The translations under genes were made by a program, and so were the position numbers. Under the pieces are notes generated by a model. The model was not told the origin of the DNA. It ran no database searches and saw nothing but the letters and a program-made list of their open reading frames with translations. This document shows positions 46,301-56,973 of a DNA stretch of 64,000 nt, piece after piece. Positions within the stretch are counted from its first letter, which is position 1; each line of letters begins with the position of its first letter. The DNA lies in assembly GCA_031763025.1 (NCBI GenBank), contig JASSKH010000025.1:5164689-5228688 (forward strand). Reading direction: 5' to 3'. This DNA is from Macrocystis pyrifera. Lineage: Eukaryota > Sar > Phaeophyceae > Laminariales > Laminariaceae.

Positions 46301-47414
46301 CGAAAGGCGGGTTGTACTTGGGTTGAAGGTTCGGATCGTATGGCGGTGCTATATATGCGCTGTTGCTGCAGGGCCGTGTAGCTGCTCCTGCTGCATGCTG
46401 CTGCAGAGCTGTGCGCTGTCCTGTGCCTTTTTGCTGGGCCAGGATGTGCAACAATTAAAAAACAAAACAAACTTGAGAACGCAGAACACACGAAATATAC
46501 TCGTTCATGAGCAGCAGAAATATCGCAGGCATTTGCTACCGCCGTACACTGCTGCTGCTCAAGATTCGAAACTCGAGACTGAAGACCGCAGAGATCAGCA
46601 GACATTATGTTGTCGTCTGTGAACTGTGTGTGTGTTCTTCACGTTTAACCGTTCTTTGTACCCGTCGACATCCAGTACAACCACAGTGTCCGTGCCGATT
46701 CTTCAGTTCTAGACAGGTACAAGTTCAGAATCTGCTGTCACAAAAGTACGGCACAGAGAAACTACTCCTGTATATTATTATGCAGTAAGCTATGTACTAC
46801 AGCTGTACCCGTGTCAATAATCTATACGCAGTAGTAATGCGGGTTCGACCCTCGATAGGCAATCCCCAGGCGTATGATATTGACATGAATACTATGCACT
46901 ACAGCATGATTCACGCGTATTACTTCAGATATCGATCATGTGTATTGTGTATGACATGCGAGCGAGTGCCCTCTCCCCCGTTCCCCCTTCTCTTCTGCAG
47001 TCTTTTTCAAATGAATACCTGGTGCTTCGTACGAACCTATATACGAGTAATAATGAATACCTGGTACCTTGATACGTATACGTACACGCTGGGGCGATGG
47101 GACTACGGTGGGACCTGGTGGGACGCATAAACCAAAATCGTACTGGAAATAGAGATAATCATGTTGTTGCGGAACTGCTTGATGGGGATCACGGTGCCGA
47201 CTGGTCTCTCTCGTCACTCTCACCAACTCCAACTGCGACTTCACAAAAAGAAGACAAGCACACTGAGAACAGCGCTCGAATGCATTTCTTCAGGGCAATA
47301 ACAATAACAAATTACTGCCTTTAACTTTGTATTAACTACTGTACTGTAGTATACGTATTTCTGTAGGTCGGGCATTAAACGGATACATGAGCGACCCCAC
47401 AGCAGGGGTATTGT

Positions 47415-48069
47415 TAAGTATAAGGCAGTATGGACCTAGGGACTGACTACAGCTAGCAGGTTGATGCCTTTGGCCCTGTTCTGGTCACTCACACGAGGTG
47501 CTTGACGATGTTATAAGCTCTTGTATCAGATGCTGATTGCCTCGCCAGATGTCTTCTGAACGAAGGGGCGAGGCGCTCATCAGAAAAGCAGGTGACAACG
47601 CCTGCCAGGTATGATGAGGGGACGATTGCTACAAACCATAACGCCGCAACAGGGGAGATAGAATACCATAACGCTAGCCCACCCTGAAGGGCCGTCTATG
47701 CAGATTCACAGAAAACTCAGGTAAGAACATGAACAATTTTTTTTTCGGATTGTTTTCGTTCTTACCTGAGTTTTCTATGAATCTGCATATACGGCCTTCC
47801 AGGGTGGGCTAGTGTTATAGTATCCCCTCTCCCCTGTTGCGACGTTATGGTTTGTAGCAATCGTCCCCTCATCATACCTGGCAGGCATTGCCGCCTGCTT
47901 TTCTGATGAGCGCCTCGCCCCTTCGTTCAGAAGACATCTGGCGAGGCAAACAGCAACTAATACAAGAGCTTATAACATCGTCAAGCACCTCGTGTGAGTG
48001 ACCAGGACAGGGCCAAAGGCATCAACCTGCTAGCAGTAGTCGGTCCCTAGGTCCATACTTCCTTACACT
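47415..48069. mobile_element. Foldback element with 314-bp inverted arms
   Basis: Arm 1 at 47415-47728 (from AAGTATAAGGCAGTATGG to CTCAGGTAAGAAC) is repeated in reverse at 47758-48069 with few mismatches, around a 29-base T-rich centre. No ORF spans it. The outer ends read AAGTATAAGG and, in reverse, GAGTGTAAGG. Confidence 0.88.
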
Positions 48070-48687
48070 CAAAGAGGGCGCTGCATGCAGGGCATGGAAG
48101 GAATGAGTGGGGCCGAGCCGATCACGAAAGAAAATAGTCGGATTTTTAGCGTGACGGACATCATACACCCGACAGAGGCCCGGCCGACTATCCTGCTGCG
48201 CCCAGAACGGAACCGGCTGCCCGGAGTGCCGTTCTGAGGCCAGCGCGCTTGTCGCTGTGTCCGGCCTTGCAGCGAGCTGCAGAGTTGAACCAGCGGCAAG
48301 CATGGGTGAAAGGCACGAGGGTCTACCTGGTGCAGGCAGTGACAGAGGGGTGGTGGCACCACCAAAACAGCAGCAGTGACACAGATGCTCGAGTTGTCAA
48401 CAAGCAAATCGCCAGGCAGACCGGGAGAATACGAAAATTCCCCTGCGTCGCGCGAACCAACAGCGCGTGAACCTAAAGCGGTTGCTGCGTCAGTCTCACC
48501 GCGCGACGCACTGGGGAAGCGGCGGATATCATACTCTCGAACGCAATCACTTAAAGGAGAAGACATAAAAAAAACAGCAAGAAGCCGAAAAAAACAGACT
48601 ACAAAAGCGAAAAGCCAAATTTGTCGGGGGGAAAAAAAATCAGACCTCGAACAGCTACCAAAAGCGTCCAGTCGACGACGCCAGTGT

Positions 48688-48975
48688 TAAGTGTAAGGCA
48701 GTATGGACCTAGGGATCGACTATTGCTAGCAGGTTGATGCCTTTGGCCCTGTTCTGGTCACTTACACGAGGTGCTTGACGATGTTATACGCTCTAGTATT
48801 AGTTGCTGTTTGCCTCGCCAGAAGTCTTCTGAACGAAGGGGCGAGGCGCTCATCAGAAAAGCAGGCGAACGCCTGCCAGGCATGATGAGGGGACAATTGC
48901 TACAAACCATAACGCCGCAACAGGGGAGAGGGGATATAACGCCGCAACAGGGGAAAGGGGATACCATAATAACAG
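48688..48975 (+). mobile_element. Solo arm of the foldback element
   Basis: Matches arm 1 from AAGTGTAAGGCAGTATGG through the CCATAACGCCGCAACAGGGG block, which is doubled here. It lacks the inner 60 bases and lies 620 bp from the full element. Confidence 0.82.
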
Positions 48976-48990
48976 TATTATTCCGTTTTT

Positions 48991-49785
48991 TGCCTTGTAA
49001 GGCCGTTTCCTATGCGGTTCGATTTCGAGCTTCAGATTGTATTTTTCGATCTCAAAATTGAATGACCCTGCAGTCCGATTATGCAAAATCCAACCGGAAT
49101 TTTTCGATCTGAGAATCCGATGACCCAAGTCGTCGGATTTTGGCTCAAAATCCGACGACCTGGGTCATCAGATTTTCAAATCGAAAAATGGCATACTCTC
49201 TAAATTCAAGATATTATCCACGACAGCAAACAGCAGCGGAACGATCGATGAGTTGGATGGTGATACAGCTGTATAGCGACGTTGCTTCGCGCCCGACGCG
49301 CGGACGGCGCGTCCCTCCGTGGCCAGACTAGAGTCGGCTGGCGCGGGCTCGGGCCTAGAGACCAAGAGAAGAGCACTCGGCACGCGCTTCTCTGTGGATA
49401 CGTACTCGTAGACTACACCGCAGCTGTACAACAGCAGCAGCAGCTGTTAAGCAGTCAAGTCACAAAATCAAACACAAAATACCAAGACAGGTTGACTCTA
49501 GCGCACTCGCCACATCTCTTCGCCACCAGACTAGAGGCAGTCAGCGTACGCTCGGACGCTTGGGTCCTACGCGCAGGGCAGCGCACCCAGCGCGTCTCTT
49601 CGCGGCGCCAAATCACAAAAACAGCAGTTGGTCTCGGCGTTTGCTCGAATCTCTACACGCACAATAAATCTGATTTTTCCACATAGGAAGGCCCTTTCGA
49701 TTTGTCAAGTTCATATCTGAAAATGCCATCGGGTCAAAATCTGAAGCTCAAAAATCGAACCGCATAGGAAACGGCCTGTGAGGCA
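48991..49785. mobile_element. 795-bp DNA transposon-like element with about 50-bp TIRs
   Basis: Left end TGCCTTGTAAGGCCGTTTCC and on through TATGCGGTTCGATTTCGAGC. The right end in reverse reads TGCCTCACAGGCCGTTTCC, TATGCGGTTCGATTTTTGAGC. Near the left end, 49105-49175, a palindrome pairs GTCGTCGGATTTTG with CAAAATCCGACGAC. No transposase is seen, so it would be non-autonomous. Target duplication is unclear. Confidence 0.75.
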
Positions 49786-50365
49786 ATATTTTCCGGCCGG
49801 TTGAGATCCTCAAGTGAGCAACTACTAGTTTACCGGTTTTTTGTGTGATACGTTGACTGTTTTTACGCAGAATGTCTGTTTGGTGGGACCAGCGCATGCA
49901 TATGATCGTTGGCCGGGCTGCGCGAGCAAAATTTTCCGGAGGTATGTTTCGGGGGAGAGATATATCGAGCTCCTCATGTGACGAGCTAAGAGAAGAAGGT
50001 ACAGTCTGCTCTATCAAAAAACTTACGTACCAGCAGCCCTGGCCGCTTCGCGTCAGCTACTACTGTCATCGTCAGTTTTTTATCAACATATTTCCCCCTC
50101 TAGAGCCCCAAACGGGTTGCGCTACATAACATCATATGCGGGGGTTGTTTAGCGCCCCCCCCCCCCACCCCCCGCCCCCCCCCCTCGCATTCTCTTTTCT
50201 ACATTCTCTCCGGATGAATGAATGACCGAGAGCGTCGTAAAAACAGACGGTTTTGTTTTTCGAAACACCTCTTACCGTTGGCTTTTGTCCGGAGCACACG
50301 CAAGCAGTCTGCTTACCGATAAAGGTAAAAACTTTTGACGGGCTTTCGCTACGATGGTATTGAAT

Positions 50366-50646
50366 GTAGTCTTGTCAGGTTGCACGCAGGGCGCAGAAAT
50401 TCACAAACGAGACGTGCGTTAGAGTCTGCTTTTTTTGCGTCGAAGAAACAATTCGAGCCATGATGGTTCGCGCAGAAAACTTCAGATTGCTTCGCTAGAA
50501 CGTTACTGATTGTCGTCTTGTCAGGTTGCATGCAGACGCAGAAGTTCACAACCGACACGTACGTACGCAGAGTCTGCTTTTTTTTTGCTGGGGTCGAAGA
50601 AACAAGGTTTAGGCATAATGGTTTGGCGCTGGAAACTTCAGATTGC
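50366..50646 (+). repeat. Tandem duplication, period about 146 bp
   Basis: GTCTTGTCAGGTTGCA(C/T)GCAG, AGAGTCTGCTTTTTTT, GTCGAAGAAACAA and ACTTCAGATTGC occur once in each half. Confidence 0.85.
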
Positions 50647-52531
50647 CCACCCAGGGAAAAATACCTCAAATCGTTTTTATACTACGTAGATAACGAAAGC
50701 GCCAGGTGCGTACGTAGATATCAAAAGCGTCTACCAAGTACATCCGCAAAGAAACGGGAGCCGAGTGCGTACACGTCGAGGCCAACAAAAACGTGGAAGA
50801 ACGTATGCTAGACGGTATGCTCACATACTACTGGCTTACGCTTCGTATATACATACCCAAGTCGCTTGCAAAAAAAGCTGCCGACTCCGTCCGTGATCGC
50901 GACCCAATTTAGTTATCGTGGGCGTGTCTGGAATAACGGTAAGCTGTCGTAAATATGAAACCCGTGGTGCGCGCGATCGAAGTGTCACAGGCAGCTTGCA
51001 CAGACGACTTTTGCCGACGAATTTCCTCGATCTCACAGCGGCATGTGTTTTAATTTTTATAAATAAGCTTCGTATTGCTGTGGTGACGCAATAACCATGA
51101 TTTGACGTTTCACGTCACACTTGATTTTTGGGCGTTTAAGGTCACTTACACGTCACGCGTCGACCGTAATACTTCGACGAATCGATTTTATCGTTTCAAC
51201 GAAAACACATACGTAGTTACCAATCGAATTTATTGCGTAATAAATACTGTGCGGGCACTTGGCTTCCCTGCCTTTTCCTCTGATTCTACTTATCACGTAA
51301 CCATGAACTAAATCGTGCCCCCGCGAAAGACGGCCACGCCAAAAATTTTGCATTTTCCTGTGGGGACGATTTGCGTGCACCCCCCCCGCCGCCCCCTAGA
51401 ACAAAAAAGCGTGACTTACACCCCACGGCCGAATTTCACCACGCGGTTGTCTCTAATACGTGCCGCGTCTAAAGCCATGCCTGGTATCATATCATAGGAT
51501 CGCTGTAATCATACATACATAAGAAATGGTTACGTACGTATCGACAAAAACGAAAAAATTACAGCGTTGGATGCCAGCAGAATCTTCAGTTTCGACCGCA
51601 CCACGGAGGCATTCCTGCAAGAGCAACAACCCACAAATCGGACCCTCGCTTTGAAATATCCTACTTGCATCTTCTGGATCACCACATCGCCCTTCCGGAC
51701 ACGAATAAAAAAAGGAGGGGATGGCGTGGCCAACCATCCCCGGGGTGTAAACTCTCAACGACGCATTTTTTTTATGGCCAATGGTTTTCGACAAAAACAC
51801 TGCACGAAAGGAAGGAGTGGCGAGACTAATCCCTGGCTGTCGCAACACTAGAAACTTCGGACGACCCGATCATGTAGGATTTCGATTTAACTGGGCGTCT
51901 TTTCGGGTAGATTAGCCGTACCAAGCCCCCCCCCCCTCTCTCCCCTCCCTCGCGTTGGCTGGGCCCAGACTCCAACAAAAAGGGCACGCCTACCCGCCTG
52001 TGTCGACGCCCATTCACGGGACAGCAACCTATACGCGTACGAGCCACTGGGTGACCGACAATGTTTCTTACCTCAACAGCATCATAAGCAGTCCAGGAAC
52101 TCCGTGGAAAACGTTGTCAACCAACCATTCATGACTCGCCGTCAGCGGTGACGCCTGCTTTTGGCTTCGAGACTTCACATCAAACTAAACACCGAGACGC
52201 CCTATTCCGGGCTCCCCAAAGGCAAGCACGTGTCAAAACCTCGACGCCCTTACCCCGTCTCCCCTACAACAAACGCCTCTCCCTGGCGGAAAGCCACCGC
52301 GCCCGGTTCAAATTTGAAATATGATCAAAACGCCCAAACACAAACGCACTGATAACGCCCTATTCACATGGACGTGTGGCAGAAGCAGAGGCGGACCCCC
52401 CCACTCCCCCTCCCTGTCCCCGCCTGTCCTTAGGCTTTCTCGCCCTCGTCCTCCGCCAACCGTCCCTACGAAGGGCGTGGGAGCGTTCGCTTTTGCTCCA
52501 AGGCAATCCCTCCTGCCCCCCCCATCACAGT

Positions 52532-52565
<34 letters not shown>

Positions 52566-52574
52566 ACCCCACCC

Positions 52575-52735
52575 CCCTACGTCATCCGTCCGGAAAGGGG
52601 TCGGTGGTCAATGGTCAAAATGACTAAGCAGGCAAGTACCCCCAACCCCATCCGTCTCGAAAGGGGTGCGTGTTCAATGGTCAAATGACTAAGGCAAGTA
52701 ACAAATGGGTCCGCCCCCCCCCCCCCTACCCCTCC
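52575..52735 (+). repeat. Two family B copies in tandem
   Basis: TCCGTCCGGAAAGGGGT and, 70 bases on, TCCGTCTCGAAAGGGGTG. Each is followed by TCAATGGTCAAA, GACTAAG and a C-rich end. Confidence 0.85.
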
Positions 52736-52859
52736 CCCCCTACCCCACTCCCTACCCCATCCCAAGATTTTTCACGCGTCGTCGTCGCAGCCATTGTCGC
52801 TGTCACACGCACACAGGCGGTGGCGTGGACAGACACGATGTCCCGTGAGCGCGTTCTCG

Positions 52860-53160
52860 GCAGGTGTCGGCGCCACAACGACGGCAGGCGTACGGACGGC
52901 AACGTACCGGCGGCAGCATACTGAGAACGTACCGACGACGGCACACAAACGGCAACCACCCACTGCAGTGTACCAATGGCAACGTACCGACGGCAGCATA
53001 CCCACAACAGCGTACCGACGGCAGCACACCTACGGCATTGTACCCGACGCCAGAGTGTCGACGACACCCTACCAACGGCAGTGTAGAGACGGCATCGAAC
53101 CGACGGCACCGAACCGACGGCAGTTTACCAACCGCGCCGTGCCGACGGCGGCAAGAAGAA
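52860..53160 (+). repeat. CGACGGCA / ACCGACGGCAG degenerate tandem repeat
   Basis: Units of about 20 bases, typically ACCGACGGCAGC-x-TACC, over 300 bases just downstream of the minus-strand plastid-protein stop. Three-frame openness of this stretch is a by-product of the repeat. Confidence 0.75.
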
Positions 53161-53272
53161 AAAAGCAACAAAAAAACGAAGGAAAATAAGCTTGCTACGT
53201 TGCATATATATCGCTCGCGGTTCGTCGAGTCACGTCAAAGTCACACCATGACGATAAGATGATAAAAATACA

Positions 53273-56200
53273 CTACATGGTCAGTGTTGCCGCGTAGAAG
53301 CGGCCGGAGTAAATGTCCTTGATTGGTTGAAAGCTAACCGCCATGTTCTCCAGCCTCCCAATCTCTTTAATCTGGCGAGAAGCGAAACATTTTTCAGGCG
53401 GGGCGAAAAGTTGAAGGGTCCAGAACGTGGTAAAAAGTAAAACGTTTCAGAACGCTGCGAAAAGCTTACTATCAATCAGAACGTGGCGAAAAACGTGAAA
53501 CATTTTCCAGACGCGGCGAAAATAAAAAGCTTTTTCAGAACGCGGCGGACCAAGCTTATCGGCGCCATACCGGCGGTACAGCAAAGGGTGAGGCGGCGGC
53601 GGGGGGGAAGGGGAGGGGGGAGGTTGAGAGCGAGCGATCGATCGTGCGAAGCAAGTGAAGCGGGCGGGCGGGGGCGGTTGTAGCTGGAAGGAGTGGAGTG
53701 CGCCTGCCTATAATACATGATTTATTAATCCCTTCAGGATTGCATCCACGTTTGGAGTACAAAACTAAAATACGCGAAAAGCTAACCCTGTGCTCCATTC
53801 TACACCCCACCCTCCCTCCCTTCCAAGGCCAACACATAGACCAAGCTGGACGACCGACTCACGCACCAACCAACCAACCAATCAACCACCCAATCGACCG
53901 ACCAACCGACGGGCCAATCAGTCGGCCGACAAACAGACGTGCCGCGTATACTACTCGTCGCAGACCTCGACGAAATGGAGGTTGACTCAGAAATCGTAAC
54001 CCTCCCCCCGATCGCCTGGGGAACTTATCGGAATAAAGCTGTAGTAGAGAGTAAGCGTGCGCTAATCACCCATATTATCATATTATCGAATCTGGGCAAA
54101 GTCATCTACACTCCTACACTAGTGCAACAACCGACAGACCGGCAGAATGAACGGCAAACAGACCGATAGACCGACTAACCAACCAGCCAGGCAACCAACC
54201 AGTCAACCAACCAACGAAGCAATTAACCAACTGACCAAACCAATCAACTAACCAACCAACCAAACCGACAGCACCCAACGGAAACACAACAGCAGTTACC
54301 TCTTTGCATAGATGAGCCCCGGCTTTGAACTGGGGGCTGGCGGGGTCGACGTTTAACAGGCACAGCGACATGCACGCCTCCTGCGCGAAAAAACTTCGAA
54401 CCGCGTCGTTCTTCGGACCGATCCGCACGCACGCCACGGCCTGGGACGGTTTCACCCTTGCAGCACGCCAGGGTGAACTGCCGCTTTCGCGCCGCGGTCA
54501 CTCCCGATCTCCATTCTACCTGAAAAAAAGAGGCGGTGGGGATGGGGGGGTTGGGGGAGGGGTGGGGCGAGGGAGCAGGGGGGGTAGGAGGGGGAAGGGG
54601 GAAGAAATCGCAAGCAGGAACGCGAAATCGTCTGTGTGAAAAAGGCGTGTTAGCCTGGGGAGGATATATAAGGGTAGACCCGTGCTGTGACCACGGCTTG
54701 TTCAGAGGACTGTCGAGTCGTGAAGCTCGTGCGAGTTGAGCTTGATAGTAAAAGCGACGAATGCAACCACTACCAATGCAAATGCTTACTGCAGCTTAAC
54801 CAAGCATCGATGAAATGGTTAACAGTTCGACACTATCAACAAGTTCTCACTGTCGTACATATCGACTCCGAGAAAGTTCCCAGGCGGTCAGGGTTACGTA
54901 CGTAGGGTTTCAGGATTTCAAGTGCAATAAATGTAACCCCTTTAGAACTGCATTTCCCGTTGCGGGGATTTCAACACTTGGATTTAGACCCACATTTAGG
55001 TGTATGCAAAAGGCCTGTGGCGCGCGGGAAAACAAAAAAATATTGCATTTTCCAGCGTGGACCCCCCGTTTGTCGGTCGGTTGGTCATGCATGCATTCGT
55101 ACACTCATTTCCCGTTGCGGGGATTTCAACACTTGGATTTAGACCCACATTTAGGTGTATGCAAAAGGCCTGTGGCGCGCGGGGAAAACAAAAAATATTG
55201 CATTTTCCAAGCGTGGACCCCCCGTTTGTCGGTCGGTTGGTCATGCATGCATTCGTACACTCATTTTGTCGAAGCTGGGACCCCAATTACAACAGCAAAG
55301 GGCAACGACAGCGACAACCGCGTACCATTTCGTTGAGGATCTGAATACTCTCAGCGAATTTCTCCCCTCCATCCGCCATCGCGTAGCTCTTCCAAGTGGT
55401 CAGCACTTCGCTCTTCTCCGGCTCGAGGAGCTCCCTAACGTACAGATCATCCCCGCGCCCCCCCCCCCCCCCCCATAGCCTCGCTTCTTTGGCTTGAGTG
55501 CGAGCACGCGGGATGGGGTTGGGAGAGTTGGGAGACACGACGAAGCAGCGGAAGGGTGTGTGCTATACGTTATTTACCGGTGGGCATGTGGTACATGAAG
55601 TACATGCACACCTGGTGCAACTATGCTACCAGAGGTATCATACGAATGCAAAAAAAGAGGTCACGCTTAACCTTTACTGGTGTACAGCAGTGCGTATAAT
55701 TGTATCCCCGATAAGTCGAGAAGTGTTTTCCGTTTACAGAGAGTAAAATGCTTGCTTCTTACGAGCAACAGGTACCAAGTACTCTGCTGTGGATGTAGTA
55801 CTTGTACAGTACCAGGTTCCCTTCCTGTAGATAGCACCACCTGCAATATGCACAAGTTCAAGCTTACACCCAAGGTCTCTTGTCACTCCGTTCCGTGTAG
55901 ACCTGAAACACCGACCCGCCTCGGCGTGTTCTCGACACCTCAGCGCTCAAGAAACAATACCTGCCTGACGTGTCCGCCCCACACCACGACTCGTAGTATA
56001 AAATGATGCGTGATGAGGGCGCTGCAGGAGTGCGGCTACACTGGTGCTGACACAGGGATGCTGTTGTACGAGACATTATCGGGTTTCCGTATCCGTAATG
56101 TTTGCTGAAGTCTAAATGTCGTGCCGATAGTTGGAGGGCACTGCTCTGTTGTTGCTGCAGTTGCTTCTGCTTCTGCTCCTACAGCGTACTCTGCTGCTTG

Positions 56201-56663
56201 CGTTCCGCTCACGTATCAAGTGCTGTGTTGGTGGGGCGCTACTTTTGCATGCTGCTACCGCTGCTGCTGGTGCTGCTGGTGCTACCTCATACATGACATG
56301 CAGCCAAGCTCGCCCACTTGTTGAGGGACGAAAGACATTTCTACGGAAAGTTGAACATACCGGCTTGACCGGAGGCGCAGGCGAAGACATCCACAGCCGA
56401 CTCGCCGCCCCCCCCCTGTCACCGGCGGCAACTGCTGGTGGCTTGTGTGCCCGTTGCGCTTGCCGGGCACCACCGAAGGCGCTTCGCGCAAGCGGCGAGG
56501 TATTTGTGCTCGAGGCCAGGAAGTGCACCGGTCGGTTGCACTGATGTGATTCTCCGGGATACGAGGGAACATAAGAGAGTGATGTTGGCGAACTGACGAA
56601 TCCGGACGCGGGAGAACAGAGTACGGAAGCAAGGAAGGCGAGCAGCAGGCCTGCACGCCTCAT
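53273..56663 (-). CDS. Putative plastid-targeted protein of unknown function
   Basis: I do not recognise the family. Exons on the minus strand: 56663-56361, 55430-55326, 54519-54300, 53371-53273, each with GT-AG borders in phase 0; about 241 residues. Exon 1 begins MRRAGLLLAFLASVLCSPAS, a clear signal peptide, followed by GFVSSP. This resembles the heterokont A-x-A-F cleavage site, and an Arg/Ser-rich transit-like stretch to RLWMSSPAPPVKP follows. The mature part includes LLEPEKSEVLTTWKSYAMAD, FAESIQILNEMVEWRSG, AVACVRIGPKNDAVRSFFAQ and ends LENMAVSFQPIKDIYSGRFY...LTM-stop. Exon 3 is 220 nt and needs one base removed near 54440-54480 to join its two readable frames. The acceptor of exon 2 (GGGAG|CTC) is weak. 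An in-frame upstream ATG lies at 56687. It is divergent from the phosphotransferase gene. Confidence 0.62.
53855..54270 (+). repeat. ACCAACCA-rich degenerate arrays
   Basis: ACCAACCAACCAATC and GACCGACCAAC units at 53862-53940 and again at 54120-54270, both in the last intron of the minus-strand plastid-protein gene. Confidence 0.75.
54952..55265 (+). repeat. Near-identical tandem duplication, period 155 bp
   Basis: The unit starts ATTTCCCGTTGCGGGGATTT and ends CATGCATTCGTACACTC; two full copies differ by only a few single-base indels. It lies in the intron between exons 2 and 3 of the plastid-protein gene and looks recent. Confidence 0.93.
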
Positions 56664-56973
56664 GGTCTTCAAGCTGGTCCAAACCATGCTGAGGAGGCAC
56701 TCAACTCATGTGCTACGTGTGAACTATGAAGTGCCTGCAGGGGGGGGGGGAGGGGAGTCAGAAGAACACACCGCTTTTGTTTTTTGTGGAAACCCCAACA
56801 ATCGTTCAAATACGCCTTCAAATACCAAGCAACAACAGCGGTGGTCGGGTGGTGGATCTACACCATTGCTGCTGGCAACAGGGTTGCTCTTTCCCGGTGT
56901 GCCCCTTGCGCACCTCGGAAAGCACCTGGTGCCGTCGGAGTCGCCTGAGAAGAAAGGCTCCGAGAGCGCAACC
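56664..56973. promoter_or_regulatory. Shared divergent promoter region
   Basis: Only about 310 bp separate the preferred start codons of the minus-strand plastid-protein gene (56663) and the plus-strand phosphotransferase (56974), so both 5' regions must overlap. The plus-strand frame is open back to an ATG at 56662, but the ATG at 56974 has the better context (GCAACCATG) and starts shortly before homology begins. No TATA box stands out. Confidence 0.5.

Larger units (their letters stand above)
42299..53272. other. Gene-poor, repeat-rich 11-kb region
   Basis: No exon with recognisable protein or consistent splice phases is seen. AT content is higher than in the gene-bearing parts. Family A is absent. 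Foldback and TIR elements and several tandem duplications are given as separate entries. Stretches 42300-44900, 46800-47400 and 51100-52500 hold nothing else I can name. Confidence 0.55.

Noticed and set aside
51492..51851. Overlapping open frames of 67-118 codons on both strands
   Set aside because: No recognisable motif, no splice partners with matching phase, and both strands are equally open.
52864..53262. Open frames in the CGACGGCAG repeat
   Set aside because: All are products of the degenerate tandem repeat, open in several frames on both strands.
53939..54169. Plus-strand frame reading VPRILLVADLDEMEV
   Set aside because: Looks peptide-like, but lies in an intron of the opposite-strand gene. 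It has no acceptor or partner exon and runs into an ACCAACCA array.
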